Source of the DNA: Diphasiastrum complanatum | Lineage: Eukaryota > Streptophyta > Lycopodiopsida > Lycopodiales > Lycopodiaceae | Direction of reading: 5' to 3' | DNA: 64,000 nucleotides | Assembly: GCA_029204225.1 (NCBI GenBank) | Contig: CM055103.1 | Coordinates: 24,686,656 to 24,750,655 of the forward strand | Part shown: positions 10,717 through 20,370 of the stretch, in pieces | How the letters are laid out: the number at the start of each line of letters is the position of its first letter | How positions within the stretch are numbered: the stretch's first letter is position 1 | Translations under genes and position numbers: made by a program | Notes under the pieces: generated by a model | Seen by the model: the letters and a program-made list of their open reading frames with translations, nothing else | Databases searched by the model: none | Told to the model about the DNA's origin: nothing

Positions 10717-10926
10717 TATAAAGTCCTATTCCAATGATCCTATTCTAAGCATGCCAAAACAAGCAACCACAAAGGGAGCTGATGGTGGACAAACCAACCC
10801 GACCAATCCTAGATCAAATGGATCTAGCCCCCAAGCTATGGATCAATCTCAATGAGGAATGATGAATCACTCAGGCAACATGTAGCTACCAATCACACAA
10901 TCAATCATACACTAATGAGAGCCCAA
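10717..10926 (-). repeat. partial 3' LTR of a short LTR element
   Basis: The 210 bp from TATAAAGTCC to GAGAGCCCAA are repeated in the same orientation at 11826..12035. The copy stops at 10926, whereas the right copy continues to about 12320, so this LTR has lost its upstream half. The left flank AGAAG nearly matches AAAAG after 12320, a possible target duplication with one mismatch. Confidence 0.7.
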
Positions 10927-11810
10927 TCCGTAATGTACTTTTGTTCAGGAAGTGGAAGGTTTTTATGCCTGATGTGGATGTAGTTTTTTGTAGTTCTTTA
11001 TAGCATTATTTACAGGAAGCTATTAAGCCATTTAACGCTGCTATTTTTGCAGTTTACAAATGCATATAGAGCATTTTTACAATTGCTTTACCTTCATACA
11101 TGCATAAGCAACTTTGTTTACAGATTTACAATGAATAGCTTTCTTTATGGCTGAAAAATAGGGTAGATGATGTCCAAATCTTCCCAAAACTCAGATTTAC
11201 AGGTTGCCATTCCTTAACCACAGGATAGGCTTTGTCGTAGTTCATACCATCATAAAAATGGCTTTATTGATTCACACAAACCTGCAAAACACTGTTAGTT
11301 TGTAGAACAATCCAGCATGAACCTGTGAATTATAAAGAAATAGCAAATCTTGTAAAAAGCCACCAACAGTCACAGCCAGTGATTAGTCTTTTTGAGTGCC
11401 TCTTTTTCTTACATATTTAAGCCAAAACCGGCTCAATAAAAAACAAAAGACAGCCAACAAAACACCAAAATTACCATTAAGAGAAGAACAAGAGGCCTTA
11501 AGGAAAAAAACCAGCATAGCCTCAAATTGAACCGTTGCTTTCACAAAAGTGCTTCCAATGAAGTAATAGACAACACATGTGAATTGAAAACCGGGATTTA
11601 CTTCCTAAAAACTGATATGAAGTGCCCAAAAAATTGAACTGATTGTATACCTGGTAGTGCACGTACCACACAATCGATTACACTTCAAAAAAGAAAATCA
11701 ATGGGAAGAGCAATCCGATCTTTCCCCAATTCATTGCTTACTCCACCGATTTCTTGAAAGACATCGAGATTCTTCTTAAGCACAAATCGATGGCAAAACC
11801 TGCTTAGAAA
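10927..11810 (-). other. internal region of short LTR element, non-coding
   Basis: About 880 bp between the two LTR copies. No gag or pol signature or long ORF on either strand. It may be a deleted derivative of a longer element or a miniature LTR element. Confidence 0.45.
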
Positions 11811-11824
11811 TGGCTCTAATACCA
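11811..11824 (-). other. primer-binding site-like sequence
   Basis: On the minus strand it reads TGGTATTAGAGCCA, one base off the initiator tRNA-Met complement TGGTATCAGAGC. It sits one base inside the LTR copy that starts at 11826, the correct place for a PBS of a leftward element. Confidence 0.75.
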
Positions 11825-11825
11825 A

Positions 11826-12320
11826 TATAAAGTCCTATTCCAATGGTCCTATTCTAAGCATGCCAAAACAAGCAACCACACAGGGAACGAATGGTGGACA
11901 AACCAATCCAACCAATCCCAGATCAAACGGATCTAGTCCTCAAGCTATGGATCAATCTCAATGAGGAATGAGGAATCACTCAAGCAACATGTAGCTACCA
12001 ATCACACAATCAAGCATACACTAGTGAGAGCCCAATAGGTATAGTTATACCCTCCAAGGCCCATGCACCACTAGTAGTACACTATGACACCTCACTGGAC
12101 ACCTCTACACAGCCTATCTGGGCCACATCATCTTGTTCCTCAATGACTCACTGATAGACCCATACAAATCCACCATCATGAGATTAGGCCTACGACCATT
12201 AATTACGACCTTATACACATAGGGGGCCCAATTCCCTTATAGTCACAATTAACTTACGAGTTGTTGGTCTACTGATCCCTACCGTGGATATGCTACCTGA
12301 GACCAATCGTGGGCATGACA
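11826..12320 (-). repeat. 5' LTR of short LTR element
   Basis: On the minus strand it starts TGTCATGCCC and ends CTTTATA, then the PBS. Its first 210 plus-strand bases repeat 10717..10926. Both the TGTCATG start and internal phrases such as the GATTAGGCCT stretch recall the gypsy LTR ending at 35963, so the two may be distant relatives. Confidence 0.6.
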
Positions 12321-12524
12321 AAAAGCATGAAATATAAAGTCTAAAAACTAGAGTATGAAGCTTTTTGGCCGACTGAAATTAAGTGTTAAAGGTTTTAAGC
12401 TTTGGTTTTGGGAAATTCCTATGCACTTAAGCATGAATAGGTTTTATTTTTGGTTTAAAAATGTTTTTCTTGAGCATTGCTTGTCATATCCTCCACATCA
12501 CATATAATAAACTCTTCATTCTTT

Positions 12525-12532
<8 letters not shown>

Positions 12533-12612
<80 letters not shown>
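12533..12612. repeat. (CT)n microsatellite
   Basis: About 80 bp of nearly pure CT dinucleotide. Frames reading Ser-Leu or Arg-Glu repeats through it are artefacts. Confidence 0.98.
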
Positions 12613-12614
<2 letters not shown>

Positions 12615-12625
12615 CACATGCAAGC

Positions 12626-12630
<5 letters not shown>

Positions 12631-12658
<28 letters not shown>
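12631..12658. repeat. (AC)n microsatellite
   Basis: About 28 bp of AC dinucleotide following short AAGC repeats, just downstream of the CT tract. Confidence 0.97.
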
Positions 12659-13667
12659 TTTATCCACTCAAGTCACCTCCCAACTCATGTATGTTGTGAA
12701 ACAATTTACTGCTTTTGCATTTTGGCACTAAGATGTAACACTTCACGAGTCTTAAGAGTGGCCATTATGTTGACAAGCTAGTTTCTAGAATTTTCAACAC
12801 TTCTTTTAACATTAAAATTTTCACTAACGTCGTTGACCAAGCTTGAACAACTTTGCAAAGGTAGGGCAAAAAATTCGGAGAAGTATAGAATTTGGCCAAA
12901 AAAAACTCGGTGGAGTGCGTGACATTTACTTGAAATACCCAAGTGTGACTGCCATGCCATGTGAGTTGGGGCCTAGTGGTGGAGGCTTTTTCTACTTGGA
13001 TGAGAACCATGCCTAGGCAAAGTTAAAATTTGACGAGGTATTGGGTGGCAACGAGGTATTGCGTGTCATTGACATTTTGAAGTATGAAATAAATGCATGA
13101 CTTCAACTCATCGAAGTACTCTAAATAGATTGCCAAAAATAAGTCGACAAAATGATGTCAAGTTAGCATGCCGCCCTTAAACAATTGGTTGGTGGAGATA
13201 TTTTAGGAGGGCAAATTAAATTTAAGCAAGAATCCATAGAGGTGGTTTTGAAGGGTGTTTTATTTGCAGTCTCGTTTGATACCCCATGAAGCTACTCGGG
13301 TTTAAAATCAATTTTGAGAAATATTAAGCCTAGTATATAACAAAGAAATTCAAAGAATCTTTGAATTCATTTTATTTTGAAAGGCAAGGATGTCAGTCAA
13401 ACTTCAACTCTAGACCTACTTCCCCAGCCCCCAAAATTCATTATAGTAGGCTTGTTTGGCTATACACTCTCCCAAATATTCATATTCTTAGATTTTAATG
13501 TAAGGCCAATTTCCAAACCAAACCCACCACCCCAACCCCCCCAACCCGGGGTTCAGCCTAGCTTCTAAATGTTGTGTTAGTACCTAGGCCTATAACATAA
13601 AAAACATAAAAAAGAAGAAGCCATTATCCCTAGCGTCACAATGCTATGTTAGTGATTTAGACCCGAT
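12659..13667. other. no recognisable gene
   Basis: Frames at 12765..13010 (-) and 13377..13568 (+) show no known domain. The rest is ordinary intergenic DNA. Confidence 0.6.
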
Positions 13668-13931
13668 TAATGTGGATAGCCATCATGTAAGTCCAAACAA
13701 CAAGCAAGAGTCCATTATTGCGCATATAGCATTGATCATAGAAGCTCTATATTATCATGATTGTGTTTTTGGAGGGAGTATTATAAGAGTGATAAACATG
13801 TGTTTGTATGTTGATAGAACAAAAATATGTAGGTAAATAGTGTACTCTCATCTTATCTAAATAATGTACAATAATGTACTCTGATGATGGTATGAATATA
13901 TGAAGAAGATGCTTGAAAGGAATGAATAAAC
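13668..13931 (+). repeat. dispersed direct repeat, left of the GRAS gene
   Basis: Starts TAATGTGGATAGC and shares CAAGCAAGAGTCCATT, a TAATGTACTCT block and ATGAAGAAGATGC in the same order with 20101..20370. Identity looks moderate with indels. No TG..CA ends or ORF were found, so its class is unknown. Confidence 0.8.
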
Positions 13932-14364
13932 ATGTTAGAATACTACTAATAATGTTTTGGATTACTAGAACCATGCTCGAATAACTCGTAGCTAACTATG
14001 GAGTTATACATGTGTCCTTCATAATCTAACACCCTAAATCCTAAATTGCATATGTCAAAGATAATTGTCGGTCTAACTTTTCGCAACATTGTATTATAAC
14101 TTTGATGACGGACAAAGAGGTGGGTGTTCCACCTAGGAAGGGCGTCTGCCCGTGGGCGGAGGCGTCCTTCCGCAACGTATGCTCTATTGTAATATCAGTT
14201 TTCACTATTTAATGAAGAAATATGTGAGAAAAAACAATCTATGGCAAAATCTTTACATGCACCTTCACGCAACCTTTTTTTAACCTTGCCGAAAGGAAAG
14301 GTGCACGTAAAGAGAGTTACCATTTTTTATGCACAAATTTCACCCTAATTAATTTAGTTCCATG

Positions 14365-14374
14365 GCTATATATA
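14365..14374 (+). promoter_or_regulatory. TATA-like motif
   Basis: CTATATATAG about 1.9 kb before the GRAS start codon. One of two TATA motifs upstream of the gene. Assignment as a promoter is inference. Confidence 0.3.
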
Positions 14375-14424
14375 GCACTGCACTTGTTAAGCTCATGGGC
14401 TAATTGCAGACAATACATGACATG

Positions 14425-14433
14425 ACACGTGGC
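14425..14433 (+). promoter_or_regulatory. G-box/ABRE-like element
   Basis: ACACGTGGC, the core bound by plant bZIP and bHLH factors. Further CACGTG cores lie near 14574 and 14832 on either side of the TATA motif at 14661. Known as regulatory in plants; use here is inferred from position only. Confidence 0.35.
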
Positions 14434-14660
14434 AATAAAAATGTCAACAAAGTTGGCACAAGATTTCATCTCATGGTGAGGTTGTCACCCTAGGGTACTA
14501 TCGTTATAGTACATTTTGTTTGCGAGTGTTAGCATTGATGGACGAAAAGGGTCTTGTGCATTTTGATTGGTCCACGTGTGGTTAGGGTTTTGACTAAGTC
14601 AAGCTAACTAGGTGTGTTTGATGGACACATGTCTTTCAATTTATCCCACATTGAAAGGCT

Positions 14661-14670
14661 ATATATACCA
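14661..14670 (+). promoter_or_regulatory. candidate TATA box of the GRAS gene
   Basis: CTATATATACC-type motif about 1.57 kb before the ATG. Transcription from here would give a long GA-rich leader, possibly with a leader intron. Telo-box-like TTAGGGTTT motifs follow near 14735 and 15650, common in plant promoters and leaders. Confidence 0.35.
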
Positions 14671-14937
14671 TGAGTGTGGTGGAATTCTATATAGCATAGC
14701 ATGCGTGACCTTCGAGGTGAAATGCGTGACAAGTTAGGGTTTTTCTGAGATTAGGGTTTGGGGGAGGAGAAATAGCTATGCGAGAATGTAAGCTGTTGTA
14801 GAGAAAAACTGATCTGAAATTTTGATTGGGCCACGTGTGCCCTAAATCTTCATCAGCGGGCAGCTCACAGGCGGTTAAAGGGACGACGGGCAGTTGAACG
14901 GGTAAGGGCAACTTCCACAATTTTCGTGACCTAGAAA

Positions 14938-15640
14938 GTCCTAGAGAGAGACTCTACCGATGGATCGAGAGAAAGAAAGAAAGAGAGATAACCTAGAGAG
15001 AGAGAGAAACCAGCGATGGTTGATCGAGAGAGAGCGAGAGGAGCAATAACATGATCGTGAGAGAGAGCGAGCGAGGAGCAACAAGAGGATGGCTGATCCA
15101 AGAGAGAGAGAGAGAGAGGTTTTATGAGAGCATGATCTCGAGTGACAGAGGGAGAGATGTTCAGGTGTTCATGCAATAGAAAGAGCGAAAGGGAGAATAG
15201 AGAGAGAGAGAAAAAAAAACAGCGTGATTGAGAGAGAGTAAGTGGCTGCCTTCCTGATCGATACATCAATAAGAAGAGAGGTATATCTGATCGCTGTGAG
15301 GTGAAGAAACGCACATACAACTATTTTTTTACAATTTGTTGCCTACTCGTTGTAGAGAATGTATGCTCGTGAGGGAGAAAGCGCAACAAATCGCTGTGAG
15401 AGAACGTATGCTCTTGAGTGGGAAAGCGAGCGGAGCAACTGGAGGGGATAGGTGGAGGGGACAGGTGAGAGAGAGAGAGTGCGCAGTAGCAGCTGGAGAC
15501 AGGTGAGAGACAGAGAGAGAGCAGAGCAGCTGAGGGGACAGGTGAGAGAGAGAGAGAGAGAGATATGGTGAGGAAAAAGAGATGGTGAATGAGCGTAGAG
15601 AGAGAGTGGTTCAAGAAAAAGAGAGGTCGCAAGGTTTTTT
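14938..15640 (+). repeat. GA-rich low-complexity region with short tandem modules
   Basis: Dense GAGAGA blocks separated by short unique modules. A module of roughly 50 bp containing GTATGCTC is present twice near 15358..15432, and the phrase GGGGACAGGTGAGAGAGAG recurs near 15456 and 15533. Minus-strand Ser/Leu-rich frames here are by-products. GA repeats can act as GAGA elements or as a leader; which applies is not decidable from sequence. Confidence 0.8.
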
Positions 15641-15847
15641 AAGGGCTTTTTAGGGTTAGGGTTTTTAGCCATAAAGTGGCTAAAATGCCATCGTGGAAAA
15701 AAGAAAATGCCTTGATTTGGGATTATGCCATATGTGCCCTAAAATGAGATATACGTGCAGTTGTCGGTTGCGACTGGGAGGGCCGGTTGATCGGATGGAC
15801 CGGCAGTTTTGGAATGTTTGACAAAAAGAAAGACTGGTATCTCCAAC

Positions 15848-15962
15848 GAGAGAGAGAGAGAGAGGGGGGGGAGGTGGATGCATTGATCGGATTGATCCGT
15901 AGCAGAGAGAGAGAGAGAGAGAGTTGGATGCATTGATCCCTAGCAGAGAGAGAGCTTGATGC
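15848..15962 (+). repeat. GA-repeat/TGGATGCATTGATC tandem module
   Basis: Two to three copies of a unit combining (GA)n with TTGGATGCATTGATCC and a TAGCAGAGAG tail, about 270 bases before the GRAS start codon. Probably leader or proximal promoter sequence. Confidence 0.75.
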
Positions 15963-16235
15963 ATTCATTCTTGTGTTTTTTTTTGTCATTTTGTAGATGT
16001 ACCTTGGAATGCTTTCAATCATGTAAAATGGTCAACGAGTAAAATATCGGCATTCTTAAGCCTTGATGCTCAGCAGCAGCGAAGAGAATTAACAAGCATT
16101 TTTGTACTTTCATTTGCAATAGATATGAGATAGAGACATAGATAGCGAAGAAACTATTTTCATTGCTATTTGGTCTTGCTCTTGCTATTGATAAATTTGT
16201 AGTAGCTGCCGAGAGTTGGTGTGTAAGTGAGCAGC

Positions 16236-17714
16236 ATGTTTCACTTGCATGGGATTCCTGACCTGGGCTTTCTGAGGAGGAGCTTAAGGGCATCTTCTTC
16301 TGAGATTTCTGACAAAGCCTCATGTGAATCAACCCAAGCAATTCAGACTATTTCTCTTGAATTGCCCAGTAGCAGTAGCACACAGGAGCTGAGTGCAGCC
16401 GTGTTTCCTGTGAGTGGTTTTAGTGAAAATGGAGACTCTGAAGCTGAGAAAGAGAGAGAAAATAATCTAGAGCTGGAGACTCGGAAGGAGATGGTGTTTG
16501 ATCTTGTTTCAGATGCAGAGCTGGTGGCTGTTCCTCCCGGAAGCAGGTACCATGTGGGCATGTTCACAGGCAAGAATTGGGCTCCCACATTGCTGATGGA
16601 ATGTGGGTATGCCATTTCTGTGAATGACATACCTAAACTGCAGCAGCTCATGTGGATTATTAATGAAGTGTCTTCTCCCTATGGGGACTGCGATCAGAGG
16701 CTTGCTTCATGCTTTCTTCAGGCCTTCTTTTACAGGTTCACTGGAACTGGAGTGAAGCATTACAATACGCTGTGCTGTGCAGCTGAGAAGAGCAGTTCAT
16801 ATAACGAAAGGAGAAGGATTCTGTTGAAGTGTCAGGAAGCGCTGCCATACATGACATTCGGCCATGTGGTGGCAAATGGAGCTTTGATGGAGGTGCTGCA
16901 GCAGGAGCCCAAAGTCCATATAGTAGATATAAGCTCAACCTTTTGCTCTCAGTGGCCAACTCTCCTTGAAACCTTAGCTATGCAGCCAGGAAAGGCACCA
17001 CAAGTCAGATTAACAGTAATCACATTTTCTAAAGATCAGCCGCCTGAGCTAATCATGCAGGATGTGGGATCAAGGCTCACGAAATTTGCTCGCTTGATGG
17101 GAATCCCCTTTGAGTTCAAGGTGGTTCAGCAGATGGAGCTGGAAAAGCTTCATCCTAGCATGATGGATCTGAGAAGTGACGAAGCCCTTGTTATCAACTG
17201 CATCCAATCAGTGCATCTTGTGCCGGATTATGTGGCCGACGGCGTCAGGTCTCGTGATAGGTTTTTGTCCGTGCTTCACTCCGCAAGCCCCAAGGTTTTA
17301 ACAATTTTGGAAATTGACCAGAATATGTCTGATGCTGATTTTGTGATCAGCTACTCCAATACCCTGCGTTTCTTCGCAACTTTCTTTGATTCTCTGGAGG
17401 GAAACTTCCCACGAGCAAGCAGGGAGAGGATGGTGCTGGAGCGCATTTGTACTCGCAGCATGGTGAGCTCACTGGCCTGTGACAGGTCCATCAACAGCGT
17501 GAGAAGGCAGCAAGACAGCTCGCAGTGGTGTGTTCGTCTGAAAAATGCGGGGTTCACAAGTTACACCTTGAGCAAGGAGACCGTGGATGATGTAGGAGCG
17601 CTGCTAAAGAGGTACAAGGAGGGATGGGGACATTTCCAGGGGGATGATGGGTTTCTTTATCTCACTTGGAGGGGACAACGCACAGCCTTTGCTTCTGCAT
17701 GGAAGCCCCGGTAG
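16236..17714 (+). CDS. SHR-like: SHORT-ROOT-type GRAS transcription factor
   Basis: A 492-residue intronless protein. The frame opens earlier with GTG at 16227, but the first ATG is 16236, giving MFHLHGIPDLGF. Residues 1-110 are Ser/Glu-rich and variable. The GRAS domain follows: leucine-rich region I from about 113 (KNWAPTLLMECGYAIS), the SHR-typical NEVSSPYGDCDQRLASCFLQ (144-163), VHIVDISSTFCSQWPTLLE (227-245) as the VHIID motif, leucine-rich II after it, a PFYRE-like region about 355-388, RERMVLERI for the RVER motif (396-404), and a SAW domain 431-492 ending in two conserved Trp contexts. In flowering plants SHR acts in the nucleus with SCARECROW and BIRD zinc-finger proteins in radial patterning, and can move between cells. 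The Tyr-Gly-Asp-Cys-Asp signature argues for SHR rather than DELLA, SCR or PAT1 groups. No frameshift or stop, so it is probably functional. Confidence 0.95.
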   Translation: MFHLHGIPDLGFLRRSLRASSSEISDKASCESTQAIQTISLELPSSSSTQELSAAVFPVSGFSENGDSEAEKERENNLELETRKEMVFDLVSDAELVAVPPGSRYHVGMFTGKNWAPTLLMECGYAISVNDIPKLQQLMWIINEVSSPYGDCDQRLASCFLQAFFYRFTGTGVKHYNTLCCAAEKSSSYNERRRILLKCQEALPYMTFGHVVANGALMEVLQQEPKVHIVDISSTFCSQWPTLLETLAMQPGKAPQVRLTVITFSKDQPPELIMQDVGSRLTKFARLMGIPFEFKVVQQMELEKLHPSMMDLRSDEALVINCIQSVHLVPDYVADGVRSRDRFLSVLHSASPKVLTILEIDQNMSDADFVISYSNTLRFFATFFDSLEGNFPRASRERMVLERICTRSMVSSLACDRSINSVRRQQDSSQWCVRLKNAGFTSYTLSKETVDDVGALLKRYKEGWGHFQGDDGFLYLTWRGQRTAFASAWKPR

Positions 17715-17848
17715 TGTTCTTTGCTGCTAACACAGTATACAAGCTACTGATCACAAATACTCTTCTGGCTGCTCTGTATCGAAAATGGAAGTCCTTTTTT
17801 TCTGTCCTTTTCAGACGCTTGCTGTGACTTATCTGCTTGAATATGTAA

Positions 17849-17858
17849 AATAAATAAA
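17849..17858 (+). terminator. candidate polyadenylation signals of the GRAS gene
   Basis: Overlapping AATAAA hexamers at 17849 and 17853, about 135 bases after the stop codon, with another at 17986. Plant poly(A) signals are loose, so this is suggestive only. Confidence 0.45.
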
Positions 17859-18150
17859 CAGCTGAAACATCTATTAGCTTTGGGATAATGAGAAGATAGT
17901 GCTGGAAAATCTTCTTGCAGTAATTACCACTGTGCAACACAGTCTGCCACCTTGGTTGGCAGGGCAAAAGTGTGGTAGCAAGACAAATAAAGAGGGGGAT
18001 TTCACAGGTGATGATGGATTACTCGGCTGCGTAATTAGGTATGGAGTCGGAGAGAATAGACTTTAGCTTCCAGGAAAATCTAGGTAGAGTTATGTTCGTT
18101 AAAGTAGCCTTTACAAAACAGATGCCTGGCGTGATCCATGTTACCCGGCA

Positions 18151-18311
18151 ATGTTAGTGTCAAGTTTTTTGGTCTGTATCAGAAAAAAATTTATGCTTAG
18201 TAGATGTTGGTAGACAGCAGTATTATTTCTGAACTAGTGTTACCAGCAGTGGTATGTGTAAATCGTGCTCTTGTTTTTAAGTCTGCTCAAACCTAATTAA
18301 TTATGCTAACG
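18151..18311. repeat. tandem repeat unit A downstream of GRAS gene
   Basis: About 161 bp from ATGTTAGTGTCAAG to the next ATGTTGGTGTCAG. It shares GTTGGTAG.CAGCAGTA, TTTCTGA.CTAGTGT and ATCGTGCTCTT with unit B. No coding content. Confidence 0.8.
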
Positions 18312-18565
18312 ATGTTGGTGTCAGATTTTGAGCTCACTGTAGAAAAAATTGAGCTGCTGTTTTTCCTGCTAGCATAAATTGATACTTGTTAGCTGTTGGT
18401 AGGCAGCAGTAGTGTTTCTGATCTAGTGTCATTAGTATGTCTTAACGGCCGGGGTTGGCTTAGTTAGTTAGTGTTCCAGTCTCCCCTTAAAATCCAAGAA
18501 ACGTTAGTACGTGTAGATCGTGCTCTTAGTGTTAATTCTGCTCAAGTTAAAAAATATGCTAATTA
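18312..18565. repeat. tandem repeat unit B, carrying a small insertion
   Basis: Second copy of unit A, longer because 63 bp plus a 9-bp duplicated target are inserted at 18441..18512. Apart from the insertion the order of shared blocks is unchanged. Confidence 0.8.
18441..18503 (+). mobile_element. short tRNA-derived SINE-like insertion
   Basis: The insert is absent from repeat unit A, so its limits are defined. It is flanked by TTAGTATGT (18432..18440) and TTAGTACGT (18504..18512), a 9-bp target duplication with one difference. It contains TGGCTTAGTTAG, fitting a tRNA-type pol III A box, and GTTCCAGTC, one base from a B box. The two boxes are much closer than in a full tRNA gene, so the middle is deleted. 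Together these point to a truncated SINE. Confidence 0.55.
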
Positions 18566-18569
18566 TGTT

Positions 18570-20100
18570 TGAAGCTTGCTGTGCACTGGAACTGAAGAAC
18601 CCAAGTTGATGGCACAATTGCTTTGAAGTTTCACTGTCCAGCAAGAAGAGTCAGTGATGAATCTTCATGATGTGATAAGTGTGTTGTTCTCTGTTCCAGT
18701 GTGGTCATGCATTGTCACGTTTGTGCAAGCTGATCATCAATATTTTGTGTTGTTACTTGCAACCTTTTTTAAGAAAAGTTTCATGACTTGACCATTAGTG
18801 TGTGAGTAGCACAGATGTATCAACAAGCATAAGTAGTCAGAGTAAACTATGGAATGTATCCTAGCATGTTGGCCTGCACGGTGCCGAATGTTATTAGTAA
18901 CAAGGTGAATGACCCCGTGTCTTATTTGTGGTGGATGATTAGATTGCATTTGCTCTGGTGCTCAAATGCTCATAAATAACAAGATGAACTACCTAATGTC
19001 TTGTTTGTGGTAGATCAGTGGAGTACATTTTCTCATGTGATTGTTCTATGTGTACGCAGCAATTCCTTCTTAATGTTGAGCATAACATATTTTAATTGAT
19101 TTTGCCTTCCGTTTACTTGTATAGTATTCATCTGCATAGATCCACTTACATACAATTGGTTTTCCTCATTCTCAATTCTACTGGCTCCCATGTCTTATCA
19201 TCATGGTACGGAGATAATTCACTCATGGCATACGTGCGTATTTTGGGTTTCTTCCCATACTGAAGTCAATGGTTCTTTAGGTTTTCTAAGAGGAGCATAT
19301 GTTGTTATTTCTACCCTAGCAGTTGGATCCTTCAGCAATTGTGAAGTAGCATAACCGCACCCTTCCCCCCCCCCCGCCCCTTTCCCATGTTAGGTACAAA
19401 AGAGTAACGTATGTTTGCAATGAGGCAGACATGAGTTACAGGAGCCTGTCAATGAGCCTTACCCATAAGAGGTTTTGTCATCACAAGGATCACTAGAGTT
19501 GGAAATTGAGTAATGGACTATATTGGGTGATGACCTAGCTATTTGTACCCAACGCTATTCCATGTAGATGGCCATCTTTGTCAAACGAGCAAGAAACATC
19601 CCTCACCCTAGCTGAGTTGATGAAGCTGCCACTTGTGGCAGTGGAGATCCAAGCTTGAATCTTAATTCGTGCATTGGAAGTGAACATTTAAAAGCCTGGT
19701 AACATTTGTGCATTTCAGCGACAGGGAGGGCTTGAAATTTCAAATCAGTGTCCTTGGTATTCAGCAGTCTTTTTAGAACAGAAGACCTGTTGCTTCATGT
19801 GAGTTATCTAGGAGGAGAGAGTAGGCTGACTTTGCTGAAAATGTCATAACATTATGGAGATTGGTGTTCTGTAGGATAGATTTGGATTGTATGTCATTTA
19901 AAATATTGACAAAGGGGTTTTATGATCTATTACCACCATGTAAGTCTGCTGATTTATGTCACCGTAAAGTAAGGACCCACAAATTGAAGCCAAGTAGTTA
20001 ATTAAGAAGAGGATTTGTTGAGCCAATGCACCACCATAGTGAGTGTATTAAACCACCTGAGTGACAGCTCCATGCATGAGCTCATAGGTGCGAGAATGGT
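18570..20100. other. no recognisable gene
   Basis: No convincing ORF on either strand. Contains a C-rich homopolymer stretch near 19363..19385. Lies between the GRAS 3' flank and the right copy of the direct repeat. Confidence 0.6.
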
Positions 20101-20370
20101 TAATGTGGATAGCTCATGTACGCCCTGTAGATGAGGCCACATGGGGAAGATCACAAAGTAAGATCAAGCCAATACAGCAAGCAAGAGTCCATTGAGCTCA
20201 TGGAGCTCTCAATCAACATAATGGTATTGTAAGAGTGAGAAACAATCATTTGTGTGCTGACAGAATAACAATCAATAGCTACATAATGTACTCTAATTTT
20301 AGCTTTGATAAGTTTTACTGTCATGATGATATGAATGTATGAAGAAGATGCATCAAGGGAATGTGGATAA
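20101..20370 (+). repeat. dispersed direct repeat, right of the GRAS gene
   Basis: Same orientation and block order as 13668..13931 (TAATGTGGATAGC start, CAAGCAAGAGTCCATT, ATGAAGAAGATGC end). It ends where the inverted copia RT fragment begins. Confidence 0.8.

Noticed and set aside
12455-12781. Open frames of Ser-Leu or Arg-Glu repeats on both strands
   Set aside because: They are translations of the (CT)n and (AC)n microsatellites.
14931-16022. Several minus-strand Ser/Leu-rich frames upstream of the GRAS gene
   Set aside because: By-products of the GA-rich leader-like region; no starts, domains or conservation clues.
16343-17557. Minus-strand frames inside the GRAS gene
   Set aside because: Shadows of the strong plus-strand coding frame.
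19363-19385. C-run as an i-motif/G-quadruplex site
   Set aside because: Noted, but isolated and without context; not strong enough for a finding.
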